From Angiostrongylus vasorum (taxonomy: Eukaryota > Nematoda > Chromadorea > Rhabditida > Metastrongylidae): a DNA stretch of 64,000 nt. The notes beneath the pieces are model-generated. The model made no database searches and was not told the origin of the DNA. It worked only from the letters and a program-made list of their open reading frames with translations. The translations under genes were made by a program, and so were the position numbers. The stretch's first letter is position 1. Each line of letters starts with the position of its first letter. The stretch spans positions 124,001-188,000 of the forward strand of contig JADANN010000383.1 in the NCBI GenBank assembly GCA_018806985.1. The letters run 5' to 3'. Shown here piece after piece: positions 46,690 to 58,789 of this stretch.

Positions 46690-47685
46690 CAAAAGATCAA
46701 TATCAATGCCGGAAATGTTTAAAAAGAAACTAAAAGAAGATTAGATTTTGGTACAACATAGGTAACAATGGTCATTTATCATCATTTTTCATCACCTCAC
46801 ATTCCTCTTAATAGGAAAGCATACTGCTTCTTTCAGACTTTTTTGTTTTTTGAAAAAATAACCACTCTTTAGTGGTTTACCGCCTCATCGTGACGAAGAA
46901 TTGATTGTAGGTGCTCAACAACAATGCGTGCTAGGACGTTCAGAGGGATGACCGAAGCTGATCTAAGATGAATTATTTTTCTAACTAAAAGCCCAGTAAA
47001 GCGTAAACTACCCATAAAAAGAAGTGTTGTCTTCCCGGAAGAAACAATATGCTTCAGTTCATCGAGTGCCAATGATGACGACCTGGGAACGCTCTGGCAT
47101 GCCTATCTCGCACGCTGTGAAGAAACTCTGTCTAGTTATGAAAATACCAGTCAAAACAAAACTTTATTAGGGCCTCTCAAAAAGAATCTTCCTGAAGCCT
47201 CCATTCAAATATTTAAGTAGGTGCCTTTGTAGAGATATGGTATTGTTTTAACAATAAATGAAAGTTAATCAACTAACTTGCGAATTCGCCTACGATATTT
47301 GGAGCTTTGGAATGAATGCAACCAAGAACGTTCTCTTCGTAGCGTATTAGCGTACTGAAAAATAGTTAAGAATCTTAACGCACTTAGAGACTTTTGTCCC
47401 TATTTCTCTCTTTCACCTTGCTTCATTTTCATTTAGTTGAAATACTGGCATCGCTGAACTCTAAACATTTGGTTTTTGAAATTTTCTTTAGCTCTCAATT
47501 GCTACGCACTTAGCGCAAGTTATTTGGTCTAAAATTCAGCATTGAATTCAATGTGACTTGTTTATTTAATCCGTAATGAAAGCAAGCCTTTTCCTGAGAA
47601 GTAATCAGTAAGAAGAAATAGAAGAACATGGAGATCTTTATTCCATCAATTTTTTTCTAATCAATCAAGGGAAAAAATAGCAAGT
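46690..47685. other. Intergenic stretch
   Basis: No gene recognised. 'gtttaccgcctcatcgtgac' at 46873-46892 resembles the family C 5' end and may mark another truncated copy. Confidence 0.35.
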
Positions 47686-47689
47686 GGTA

Positions 47690-48040
47690 ATGATGCCGAG
47701 CACTATGAGCATGGTGGTGGTTCGATCACGCTCTGAACTCACTAGACCTCTCATACCTCCGGGATCGGGAAATTGGTACTGGGCCTGTCTGGGAAAATTT
47801 CACTCCCTGCTATCAAAGTGGGAACGCTCTAGACCAGCTATCTCAGCACTCCAGTGAAAATCGGACTCGACCAGAGTTCAACGATATTCGTGATCCTCAA
47901 GCATAAGCCGAAGCCACACGTAAAATCTTGGAAGGTCTCCGTGGATGATGGATAGGAGGAAGCGAATCGAATGAGAGAAGTGCTAGGATACGCTGTAGAT
48001 GTGAAAGACAGGTCTTACGAAGTGAAAATAAATAAATAAT
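47690..48040 (+). repeat. tRNA-derived SINE, family D, most complete copy
   Basis: Head 'aagtggtaatgatgccgagc', B box 'tggttcgatcacgc', central domain 'gggatcgggaaattggtact' and 'gggcctgtctggg', then a D-specific 3' part ('gccacacgtaaaatcttgg', 'gtggatgatggataggagga'), ending with an AT-rich 'aaataaataaat'. Confidence 0.75.
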
Positions 48041-48044
48041 CTAA

Positions 48045-48880
48045 TGACCAAAAAATCACCCTTAGTCATCCATTACTTTTTGTTTTCATTCGATTCGTGT
48101 TTTTTAAAGCGATTTCGGCTTTAGTATGATAACTATTTTTTCTGGGTATCGAACCATCAACGATATATAGCAGTGCTCATCTCTACAATCAATCATCCAA
48201 GCCGAGAACAAACGTGACATTTCTATCCCGTTATTCAGCTGCGTGCCCACCCTGTTCATGACAAAGTTCGGGGAGGTAACCATGTTACTACCTTGTCGAG
48301 AACAAAAAAAATGGGGAAGATCGTATGAAAACTGTGACTCTTCTAGCGCCTTACACTACTAGAGTTCCGTTGCTCGATTTGGCTAACGGCGAAAACAACT
48401 GGAGATGATTTCACTGGTGCTTGTTCGAATCATTGGAGGAATTACATAAAAATAAACGAGTGGATCACTATTCATCACAAAGACAACAAGTTCGCCTCTA
48501 GATCTATCTAAGTCTCAGGGAAGCAGAAGGTTTTGCTCCTCGTTTAAACTACAGTTCGCCCATCCACGCAATTTAGCCTCCCGGTTAAAATCGCCCGGTG
48601 ATCCCTCAGTGAGGTCGATGGGTTTACTGAGCATTGTAATTGTTGCATAGATTACTATCCACAATGATTTTTTTCGGATTTCGGGAGGCCTCGGCTCAGC
48701 TTTCGCCGGAAATGCCAGAATTGTTGGTAAAGGGAATTTGGCATGCTCCTGGCGACAAAAAAGCAACAGGGACATTTCGTGAGTTATTTGCTCTTCACCA
48801 GACAGGCCATATGATTACGGTAATATGCGGTTAACTGTTTTGATATTTTACGACTAATTCCCGCTTTTTGGATATAATGA
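48045..48880. other. Intergenic stretch
   Basis: No gene or repeat recognised; short ORFs without family resemblance. Confidence 0.35.
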
Positions 48881-48884
48881 ATTA

Positions 48885-48885
48885 A

Positions 48886-48930
<45 letters not shown>
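48885..48930. repeat. TA microsatellite
   Basis: (TA)n immediately at the 3' side of the minus-strand family C copy. Confidence 0.93.
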
Positions 48931-48935
<5 letters not shown>

Positions 48936-48939
48936 GTAA

Positions 48940-49325
48940 TACTTGGATACTTGGACACTTGAATGGCCCGTCCTCACTGGTTGTGTGGGTCCCAGCACAA
49001 TCTCCATTTTTCGGAGTTTTGCTGGTTAGCTGTTGTGTTTCTCTGGAGTCTCGACGTCAGCCTAGCCAAAGTCTGCCCCAATTCGTCACCACCACAGGCA
49101 GCCCTTATGGAACAGAGGGGCACTTGTTACCATGCGACTAATTTGGTATCAGGGCGGTGGTCGATCCCGGTGTTGGTTTACTTCTAGATAGGCTTCCTGA
49201 TGGAAAAGCCGAACTCCTCAGCTTGGAAGACCCTGCCAGGGGGAATAAATCCCCGCTGTATATCGCAGCGCGACACCCAGGAACACCTCGCAGCCACAAT
49301 GAGACGGTAAACCGTTGGAAGATTA
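48940..49325 (-). repeat. Family C SINE-like element
   Basis: 'tggatacttggacacttgaa' (3' end with its short tandem repeat) to 'gagacggtaaaccgttggaa' (5' end). Full length. Confidence 0.8.
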
Positions 49326-49359
49326 TATACGATATATAATCCAAGTATAATAATATAAT

Positions 49360-49640
49360 ATAAAAAGGACAAAGACCTCGGCATTGATCAATCCCCTGAG
49401 GGATGCGCCATTCCACTTCACTAAGTATCGCTGGAGGCGATTGAATGCATATCTGGCCTTTACAATGATTCGCGGTGGCCTACCGATGTATCGATCCAGT
49501 GCTGCTATTCTCTCAGGCAAGTCTGGTACCAATCTGCTGAACCCGAAAAGATGGTAGGCTTGGTGGTCCATGGGGGGCGGAGATCGATTCCGAGTGTGTC
49601 GCAGTAGCGCCTCCAACCACTGCGCCACAAGCGCCCGTTT
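49360..49640 (-). repeat. tRNA-derived SINE, family A
   Basis: 'aagacctcggcattgatcaa' to 'cactgcgccacaagcgcccg'. The outermost bases gggcgcttgtggcgcagtgg give a full tRNA-like 5' end. TA-rich DNA flanks both sides. Confidence 0.85.
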
Positions 49641-49644
49641 ATAT

Positions 49645-50270
49645 ATGTACATATAATAATATATATAACATATACAATATATAACAATATACAATATAAA
49701 TGTTTATGCTTTGTTTGTCTCTGTTAGAATTTTACAACACAAACGAGAAATGTGTGACAATGTGGAAATGTACTGGATTGAAAAAGTGACAGAAAGAAAC
49801 AAGTCTCGGTCAAGTTGATAAGAAGGGCACAGGAAAAGAACCACCACAACCGCAATGACAACGATATTACACAGTGTAACTGATTTCCAATCAGGATCCG
49901 CATTCTTACAATACTAACCGTAATGCCAGGGACCTTAACATTATTATGGGTAGGAGAAAGTCTACAAGGACATAAAATGGCTTATCGCGTCCTGTTCTTT
50001 GTATTGATTATCGAGTATATTCGACAAATGCAGGTCAAAGTACTCAGCTGTGCTGTGGATTTTTTTAAAATGACTTTCTTATTATATAAACAACATTGTT
50101 CATAGGCAAAGCTACTAGTATCAGATAACATTTGGTGTTTCATTTGTATCCGGCTTTACAGACACGTAAGTAAATTCCTTTTACGTATAGTTGAATTCGT
50201 CAGACTTTTTTTCTAGCTTTTGAGATTGGTGGAGAATGCTTCATTGTCGTGATTAATGACCGTTTTCATT
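49645..50270. other. Intergenic stretch
   Basis: AT-rich at the left, no gene or repeat recognised. Confidence 0.35.
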
Positions 50271-50274
50271 AGGA

Positions 50275-50545
50275 ACGGTGCAGTAGCGCAGTGGTTAGAG
50301 GCGTGCTGTAATACACATGGGTACGTTCCCTTGCCTCAGGCTCACTAAACCTTCCTTCTCTCCGATGTTGACAAATTGGTACCAGACCTGTCTGGAAGGA
50401 GAGCAGCACTGACTCGATACATCGGTAAGTCTACCATGGGCCAATGTATAGACTGGATTTGCACTTAATCACCTCTAATGATGCTTGATGAAGTCGAGTG
50501 CATGGCGCATCCTCAGGGATTGATCAAAGCCGTGAGCTTTGTGCT
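50275..50545 (+). repeat. tRNA-derived SINE, family A
   Basis: Head 'gtgcagtagcgcagtggtta' with A box TAGCGCAGTGG. Central 'ggtaccagacctgtctggaa' and tail 'gatcaaagccgtgagcttt' are present. Confidence 0.85.
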
Positions 50546-50599
50546 TTATTCTTTATTCATTAGAATTAATAAATCTTGTACTCATCAAGTCATCTATAT

Positions 50600-50960
50600 A
50601 TTAGAGCGTGTATAGTAAGCCGGTTAGAGGTGCTCTGCAATAACCATATGATTTTTTGGTTCTACTCTGCGACAGACCAACCAAATTCCCCATTTCTCCA
50701 CAGTCGGCAAATTGGTAAATAACTTGTTTAGGAACACCCCTCTCCATCCGCAACCGTCGCGCACTCCCTATAGTAAAGGCCTTGGAACACTCTAGTAGTA
50801 GAGCTTTTCTAGTGGTCACAGAGAGAATGAAGTCGGCCAACATTCGATAATATTAATTAAGAAGACATAGTCCTCAGGTGAGTATCGAATCCACGCGTAA
50901 ATTCGAAAATTTTCGTCGATGACGAATGTTGGGTGGTAAACCTAACGAAAGTGTGCTGGT
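50600..50960 (+). repeat. Mosaic SINE: A-like head, D-like tail
   Basis: The head 'gttagaggtgctctgcaata' is like family A. The central part is 'cagtcggcaaattggtaaat'. The tail ('ccacgcgtaaattcgaaaat', 'gatgacgaatgttgg') is like family D at 47930-47965 and 52910-52950. Confidence 0.6.
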
Positions 50961-50964
50961 GTGC

Positions 50965-51635
50965 ACCTGAAACTAAGAACTCACTGCATTTTTACAGGTC
51001 GCCTAGGCATAAACAAAGTGTAATAGGCTTTGAATGAATGACTGATGGAAGGACTATTTGCTCATAAATGGCTTTCATGAAAACAATGACTAACGTGACA
51101 TGCACTGAACTTTTTCTTACCTAATCAATGATTAAGAGACGGAAGCAAATTGGTGATGGCATTCAATCATTCCATTTCCATAAGGTCAAGCTACCTTATA
51201 ACTTCATCGTTAGCATCTTAGTGATGATGACGATGACTTTACGTCCAAGTATTTAAATACCTTCATAACTGGTTACAAATGTTCATCCAGCTTAACGTTA
51301 ACGGCGGAACCGTCACGGTTTGCCCAATCTTGCCATCACCAGTCTTGAAGCTTCGAGGTCGTCACAAGGTTTTCACTAAAAAAAAGTGTTCGAGCCCAAA
51401 AGGTGTACTAAGCATTAAACTTTTCATTGAAAACTACTGAATTATCGGATTATTTTTTTAGAAATTGAGATCACCAACTTACAAGAGAACTTGTAAGCAC
51501 AATTAAAATGAAATTTTTCTCGACATTACACCTTTTTTTCTAGTTAAGTATCGATCGATCCATTTTTGTCGACTAAAACTATATCTGTTCACGTTTGTCT
51601 TCATCATTGTCGGTGTTTTTCGCTCATAAAACGAT
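50965..51635. other. Intergenic stretch
   Basis: No gene or repeat recognised. Confidence 0.35.
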
Positions 51636-51639
51636 TAAA

Positions 51640-51860
51640 CGATAAAGCGTTGCAGGTTAATCCCTATGCGTTCGGCTCCATTCTTGGCACTGCAAAGGTG
51701 ATTGAATGCATATTTGACCCACATTACATTACTACTGCTTTCCTCCCAGCTAAGTCCCGTACCAATATGACGACCCACGCAGACTAGAGGTCTCGGGGAC
51801 CCATAGCGTGGAATCGGACCAGCGACCGATCATCAAGTGTGTACCTTATTACCGTGGTGT
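51640..51860 (-). repeat. Degenerate SINE A
   Basis: 'gcaaaggtgattgaatgcat', 'tcctcccagctaagtcccgt', 'gacccatagcgtggaatcgg': 3', central and head parts in the minus orientation. Confidence 0.55.
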
Positions 51861-52262
51861 GCACCTGTAAACACCGCAACGCCCTTTATACATAGATTTT
51901 CAGTTTTCGAAAATGCATAGCTATAAATTCTATAAAGTCGCAAATGGCGAGGGAAACGTTCTTAGGACAGAGACTATTGAAAAGAAACCCAACAAAAAAC
52001 ACCACCATGCTCTGGCTGCGAAGTTGTTTATACAGTTTTTTCTTCCTTTTCAACGTAATTTAATAGGATCGATCGAACTTTGAGTACTTTTCGGGTAAAC
52101 AGACGCCAGCAATCAACAGCAACTCAGTGATGTTGCTGAAATTAGAAAAACCTGCAGTGGCTGCAGCATTCCAAACAACCAGTTTGTGGGTTGGTAATAA
52201 TGGAGTAATGAAGAGAAAAGTTTGGGCAATTCGTAGAATTCGAATCGAATTCAATACTATCA

Positions 52263-52393
52263 ATATAATAATAATAATAATAATAATAATGAATAATAAT
52301 ATTATAATAATAGTAAAAATAATAATAATAATGACAATAATAATAATGATAATGATAATAGTAATAATAATAATAATAACAATGATAATAATA

Positions 52394-52426
<33 letters not shown>

Positions 52427-52445
52427 GTAATAATAATAATAATCG
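52263..52445. repeat. TAA/TAATAA microsatellite
   Basis: Imperfect (TAA)n with scattered TAC, TGA and TAG variants. The 108-codon Ile/Met-rich ORF across it is not a gene. Confidence 0.95.
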
Positions 52446-52689
52446 ATTACTAGTTGAAAGAAAGGAAAGTGAAGAAGTCGAATAAATGAGCACCAAGTTT
52501 GTTCCTTCCATTAGGTGATCAGGCATCCTCCTCTCATTCGTCTGTAAATTTCCTTAACTCACCTCCCGCCCCCTGCCGAAAAAAAGCCGCTGGCATTTTT
52601 TCGGGGGGTTTCTAGAATGCTTGTCGCTAACAGATCCGCGTGTACGTGCAAAATCTTAGATAACATTCAAGTATATGTTCAGGGAATAA

Positions 52690-53010
52690 AAGCGCCTAAA
52701 CTGCCAATAAGCTTCTCATCCTTCCCTCTTTCGGGTCGGGAAACTAGTAACAGAAATGTTTGCGAAGAGTTCTCTTCTATCCACAAAGATTGAAGTGTAT
52801 CTACATTGGAGAGCTGGAAACGCTCTAGAATTTCTATCACAGGGTTCCGAGGAGAGTGTAATCTATGAGCATTCAAGGTCATTGATAAAGAAGATTAAGT
52901 CCTCAAGTAGCTACACGCACCCGACGGCTTTCGTGGATGATGAATGTGATGAGACGAATCAATTGAAAAAGTGATGACATCCACACAATATGTGATTCCA
53001 GGCCATGTAG
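52690..53010 (+). repeat. SINE D, central and 3' parts
   Basis: 'tcgggtcgggaaactagtaa' (central), 'ctggaaacgctctagaattt', 'tcgtggatgatgaatgtgat' (D tail). Head not visible. Confidence 0.6.
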
Positions 53011-53014
53011 AACA

Positions 53015-54230
53015 AAATGTTAAAAACAATATGACGATTCAATTGAATAGGCATGACATAATCTATGAGGAAATGGAAATTCGCTTAGTACTACGGTCGT
53101 TGGACTTTCATTTCCAGCTTTCATTCAACTCATTTCATTCCACCCGGTTCAGTTCTCTCGCTTTCCAGTTCTTATGACATTTTCCCTAAAAGCTATGCCA
53201 AAACTTGTTGTCGTGATACTGGGTGCCAATCGTCCCCGCCAAGGCTTTCACTTCGAAACCCCGTATGCTAGCTTCGGTAAGAGTTTTCCTCTCATCGCTA
53301 AATATCGGCAGTATTTTACTCTAATTTATTTTCTGTGATGATTTGCTCTCTCAAAAGGCTTTTTTTTTGTTCATTTTAAAACAACTGAGTATATTAACAT
53401 CAATGAGAACCTTCTCATTAGATGACAAAACTTAGGTCATCTGTGAATCCTTCATTGATCATTGGATGATTCGAACCAACACCAACAAACTCTCTATTCG
53501 TATCTATAGTTCATCAGATTTGCCAAAAAGCTCTCCATTATTTGCAAAAAATACGAGCAATGTAGTGTTTCCTATATCAGATCCTTTATCCTTGGTGACT
53601 TTTTCCAGATAGTATATCCATTGTTGGTTTCCCGGAGTACCCATTAGAAGGAGGACCCAAATCCTTTGTCTCTTATGGTGAGCCGAAAAGAGTGGGCCAA
53701 CTCCCATTTATTTCACAGAGACTTAAACGTATAGCAATGGGTAGTTCTCCGAGTGTTATACTGGGAAAAACACTTAGGTTTTCAATACTATATATGGGTT
53801 AGGTGTCCATGGCAGCTTTCATACACAGCAGTCAGTTAACAGCACTCTTTCGACGATTGCAAAATGCCGGTTAAAACTTTCATGTATTAAAAATCATTAT
53901 ACTACTTAAATCAAAGCAGGACCTCATAAATAAACAAAAAAAATTATAAAAAATTAGTGCTTAACGAAAATAAAAGTTAATGGACGGAGTCAAGGTAAGG
54001 AAGATCGTGAACGAAGAAAAAAGGACCATGCCTTTTTGTATAAATTTTCCCGCCCATTTTGTTTTAAAATTTTGCATTGTTAGTTCTTATAAAAATTGTG
54101 GATGACATCTTGCACCGATTTTTTAGAAGAAAATCTCCACTTTCAGTGTCTAGCTACAAAGTTCGAAGCATTTCAGATTACGCAATAACCCCATTAAACT
54201 TTATATGCTTGGTGCCTTGGAAGAATACGT
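53015..54230. other. Intergenic stretch
   Basis: No gene or known repeat recognised. Confidence 0.35.
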
Positions 54231-54234
54231 GATT

Positions 54235-54420
54235 TGAAATTGACAGCTGGGCTAGAACTTTCCCATTTGGATCGCAGAGAGTGGTTTTTTACCAGACAAG
54301 TCTGGCACCAATTTCCTGACCGCGTAGAGAAAACAGGGTTGGTGAGCACGGAGCAGGATGGAACCAGAACTGCGCTCGTGGTGATATGCATCACTACCAC
54401 TATGCTGTCCGTCGTCTGAA
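54235..54420 (-). repeat. tRNA-derived SINE, family D
   Basis: Minus strand: head 'gacagcatagtggtagtgat', B-box region 'ctggttccatcc', central domain 'aaattggtgccagacttgtc'. 5' and central parts only. Confidence 0.68.
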
Positions 54421-54665
54421 AAAAAAAGAGAAGGAATAATCGTCTCAAGACGAAATTGCTTCAAGTATTTCGCCATCTATTGACCATCTTTGTACGCTTT
54501 GCAATGACGTTTAAGTGACATCAAGGAGACTACGTGCTTAGTTTCATGACTTACCGATCAATGAACAGCGAGCTGTCCCAGCGCTAACCATGGACGTGTA
54601 CTGATATTAGATCTTTCTAGGAATTCTGAGATGGATCACAATTGTTTCCACTTTATCTAGTGAGG

Positions 54666-54880
<215 letters not shown>

Positions 54881-54884
54881 GGAC

Positions 54885-57800
54885 GGTTCGGCTTCTACAT
54901 GGTCCTTGAGCAGTCGGTTACTTTTTTCATTCCTGCTTTCGTTTCTGATTTCGGTCTTAACATCTCTCCGAATCAACTAGTAGGAAGACCGAGCGAAGGA
55001 TTCGTCGCCGAAAACACACCTCCCTCTGATCCTCCACGGGAGGACCAAGTTGCACGACCAGCAATAGGCCAGCCTCAGTACCCCGCACACTGGGTGCTCC
55101 CGTTTATGACGTCAGGCGGTGAGACGACCGGTGAGAGGCCAGAAAATCTCGGGGTTACGCAGAACGTCGTTGGAACCGGATCTGACGAACATACGCACGA
55201 CACACCATGGAGATTGTTTTTACTATGCACGTATAATGCCAGAACACTCTCCACAGACGCCGATCTTCACGCCCTTCTTCTAGCTGCAGATCGCATTAAA
55301 TTTCATGTGATGGCAATAAAAGAAACAAAAAATCAAGAAGACCGATATAAGCCAACTAAACAGCGGCACCCTTGTGATCCGTGGAGAAAAGGTCCCGTCA
55401 CGAAATGTCGGCGGCGTAGGCTTTGTCGTCCTCTCGTCCATTGTCCACCTCGTCGACTCATACGAGATCCTTTCCCCCTCGCATAGTCGTCCTCCGTCTT
55501 CAACTGTCGCATCATGAGAAGATCACTATCATCAACTGCTACTCATCGATCGACGCAGCTGATGAGTATGAATTAAATGCGTTCTACTATCAGTTGGAGG
55601 AAGTCATCCGCAATGATAAAGCGTATCATAAGTTTGTTGTCGGAGACTTCAACGCTATAATAGGAAAGGCCAACGAGAGCGAATACAGGATCGGAAATTT
55701 TGGATTAGGAGAAAGAAATGAGAATGAGAATCGTCTCGCGGGACTTCTGTCCGTAGCACTTCTATTCCATGGAAACTCGTTTTTCCAGAAGAAAGAAAGC
55801 CAACGCTGGATATGCGAGTCTCCCAACGTCATGACTCATGCGGAGATCGACCATATTCTGACAAACAGAAGATGGTGCCTACTTGACATATCAGTAGTCC
55901 CATCATTCTGTACTGGTTCCGATCACCGCCTCCTTCGCGCGAAGATTCGATTCAGGCACAAGCTGGAAAAGAACTCTCTTCATCGACCACGAGGAAAAAA
56001 TCTATCTGTATACGACGATAACATTCTGAACGAAGTCCCTATCCAAACGCGACTGGCAGATTAAAGAAGATCCGACCGAAGACTACGATCGAGATCGACC
56101 GAGCTGCTTGTCGAAGGACTGGAAAGCTGTGCCGAATTTGCCTCAGTTCCTCAAACAAGAAAATCAGATCTCATCTTCATCATTACTAAGGAGTGTCTCG
56201 AAAAGAGAAGGAAATTGAAGCTTGATCCTACTGCAACACGTCTAACATGGTTAATAATAAATGCCAGCTGCAGAATAGTTTTGCAGGAAGATCTACAACT
56301 GTACAAGCAGAAGAAACTACTGGAAGCAGCAGCGAAAAAGATGCAGTCTGAAAAAAGTGCCGTCGGGACTTGTGTGATTGTAATGTTCCGCTGTCAGCCC
56401 TGATGAACGAAGTCATCGTCAATCGTCATGGGATCGTCAAAAGTTCCCGCCATGATATGGAATTAATAGCGGAAACGTTCTACACCAACCTTTTCCGTTC
56501 CACAATCCCCGTCCCAGACCCTAATATCCCTGCTGGAGAAAAACCGCCCTGGAATTCTTCCGTCGGAGGTTCGAATTGCGATAGAAAGCATGAAAAGAGG
56601 CACAGCTCCAGGGCCAGACAATGTCACCGCTGATTTCCTTAGAGCTAGAGGCCACAATTTACATGTACTTCTCGCAAATCATATGACAGCCTACCTTCAA
56701 AACGAAAAAATCCCAGACCAGTGGAGGACGTCGCACACGGTAATCCTGCCCAAGAAAGGAGACCGAAGGGGTCCTCGCAACTATCATCCCATATGCTTGT
56801 TGAGTGTACTCTACAAGCTCTTCACGAAGATTATCCTCTCGCGCATATCAAAGACATTGGATGAGGCGCAACCAGTCGAGCAAGAAGGATTTCGGAAAGG
56901 GTTTTGCTGCGTGGACCACATCCAAATCGTGTCCAGAGTCATCGAAACTTTCTCGAGAATACCACTTACCTCTAGTCCTAACCTTCGTCGACTATGAAAA
57001 AGCGTCTGACAGTGTCGAAACGAATGCAATCCTGTCAGCGCTCGTCGACCAAGGAATGGACCCGTCCTACAATAACAACTCTGCCCGACTGTTATCGGAA
57101 CTGGACTACGAAAATACAGCTTTTCCATCGACCTCTTACCACACCCATAGGGAAAAGGGGTTCGACAGGGCGACACAATATCGCCAAAGCTGTTCAGTGC
57201 CGCACTGCAGTGGATAATGAAGTCACTCGACTGGGATGAAAAAAGGCATAGGTATTGATGGAAAATTCCTATCAAACCTCCGTTTTTGCCGACGACATTG
57301 TCATCTTCTCAAGAAGTACTAGCGAAGCAGAGATGATGATCAACAGACTCAACGAAGCGTGGAAAAAGGTCGGACTTCGCATAAATCGAAAGAAGACCTA
57401 GTTCATGAAAAAACCCATGGTGCGAAGGCGGAAAAATTGAATTGGATGGCTCTCTCATTGCAGAGACCACCTCGTACGTTTACTTTGGGCTATCAATGAA
57501 CATGGAAAACAACATGAAGAGGAAATAGATAGAAGGAGAGCAGCTTGGGCCGCATTCGGACCTCTCAAAAGAAAGCCACCTACCAACTGAAGGACCCGAA
57601 AATCCTCGCTCATCTCTTCGATTCTACGGTCCTCCCAGCGCTCTGTTATGCAGCGGAGACATGGGTTGATACTTTAACTACGTCAAGAATGCTTCGCACT
57701 ACTCACAGAACGCTTGAGCGATGTCTTCTGAAATATAACCAGCACTCTCAATATTTAGCCGGAATGCGAAGCTCTGACCTTCGAAATCTGTCACATCTTC

Positions 57801-58143
57801 GAGATCCAGGAGATTATATATCAATAGCGAAACATAGATGGGTCGGTCACATAATGAGAAGAACGGACGACAGACAGATGGACGAAAATAACAGTAGAGT
57901 GGACTCCAAGAGAATGCAAACGTCCCCCCAGGACGACCACTTTCACGTTGGGCGGACGTGTTCTTCAACTTCGTCAAGTTAATCAGCTGTATCCGCAGCT
58001 GCAGTTATTTGATCACGGTATGAGACTCGCACGCGTTGCCACGCTCGAACAAGACCACCACCATGGACTACGATTGCGAGAGAAAGGAACGAATGACATA
58101 TGTGCTGGAGTCCGCACAGCTCGTGAAGACGGACCGTCCATGT

Positions 58144-58146
<3 letters not shown>
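54885..58146 (+). mobile_element. RTE-type LINE, nearly full length but frameshifted
   Basis: Order: short 5' region; endonuclease (about 55215-55960: [61 protein letters not shown]); linker (YDDNILNEV); reverse transcriptase (GTAPGPDNVTADFLRARG at 56596, DQWRTSHTVILPKKGDRRGP, YKLFTKIILSRISKTLDEAQ, GFRKGF, VRQGDT-equivalent at about 57160, catalytic FADDIVIFS at 57285-57311); then the C-terminal domain (VLPALCYAAETW, KHRWVGHIMRRTDDR). At least five frameshifts prevent one continuous product, though FADD is intact. The 3' end (58099-58150) resembles the family C tail. TA repeats flank both ends. Confidence 0.9.

Positions 58147-58147
<1 letters not shown>

Positions 58148-58187
<40 letters not shown>
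58148..58187. repeat. TA microsatellite between RTE and SINE A
   Basis: (TA)n forms the 3' boundary of the RTE and the 5' boundary of a family A SINE. Confidence 0.93.
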
Positions 58188-58193
<6 letters not shown>

Positions 58194-58460
58194 GCGCAGT
58201 GGTCGGAGGAGCCCTGCAATACACATGGGATCGATTCCAGGTCACCATGCTCACCAAATCCTCCATCCCTGTGGGGTCGGAAAATTGGTACCAGACTTGT
58301 CTGGGAGGATAGAAGCACTGGTTCGATACATGGGTAGGCTACCACGAGTCATTGTAAAGGTCAGATATACATTCAATAACCTCTAAGAGTTCTTAATGAA
58401 TCAACTGCATGGCGCATCCCTCAGGGATTGGTCAACGCCGAGGGCTTTATCCTTTATATA
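58188..58460 (+). repeat. tRNA-derived SINE, family A
   Basis: 'tgtagcgcagtggtcggagg', B box 'gggatcgattccag', central 'ggtaccagacttgtctggga', tail 'caacgccgagggctttatcc', then TA-rich DNA. Confidence 0.88.
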
Positions 58461-58529
58461 TACATATATACTGTATGTCATTTATATAAATATGTATCTA
58501 CAGTTCGTTTAAAATAAAAGGTTGACTTT

Positions 58530-58785
58530 GTGATTTCGACTACAGTACCAGGATAACTGAACTCAATGCCGATTTGTGCTCTCCAGATCAACCCCATTGA
58601 CGGGTGATTGCTGAAGGCTCTGTTAAGTAGAAAACTAACTGAGCGAAAGAAACAACGAAGGACCCGCCTAGTGTGGTGGTGAACGCATTAGTCCCCGGAA
58701 AGCGTAATAGAACGTTCGTTCCCCACCGCTTACACCTGCGGTCCAGAGTTATGCGAGTATCTCAGCATTATTGTGACTATAAATC
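58530..58785 (+). repeat. Family B arm
   Basis: 'gtgatttcgactacagtacc' (inner part), 'ccccattgacgggtgattgc', 'gtgtggtggtgaacgcatta', 'acctgcggtccagagttatg', 'ctcagcattattgtgac'. Single plus-strand arm. Confidence 0.7.
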
Positions 58786-58789
58786 ATGT

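Noticed and set aside
52127..52453. 108-codon Ile/Met-rich ORF
   Set aside because: Translation of the TAA microsatellite.
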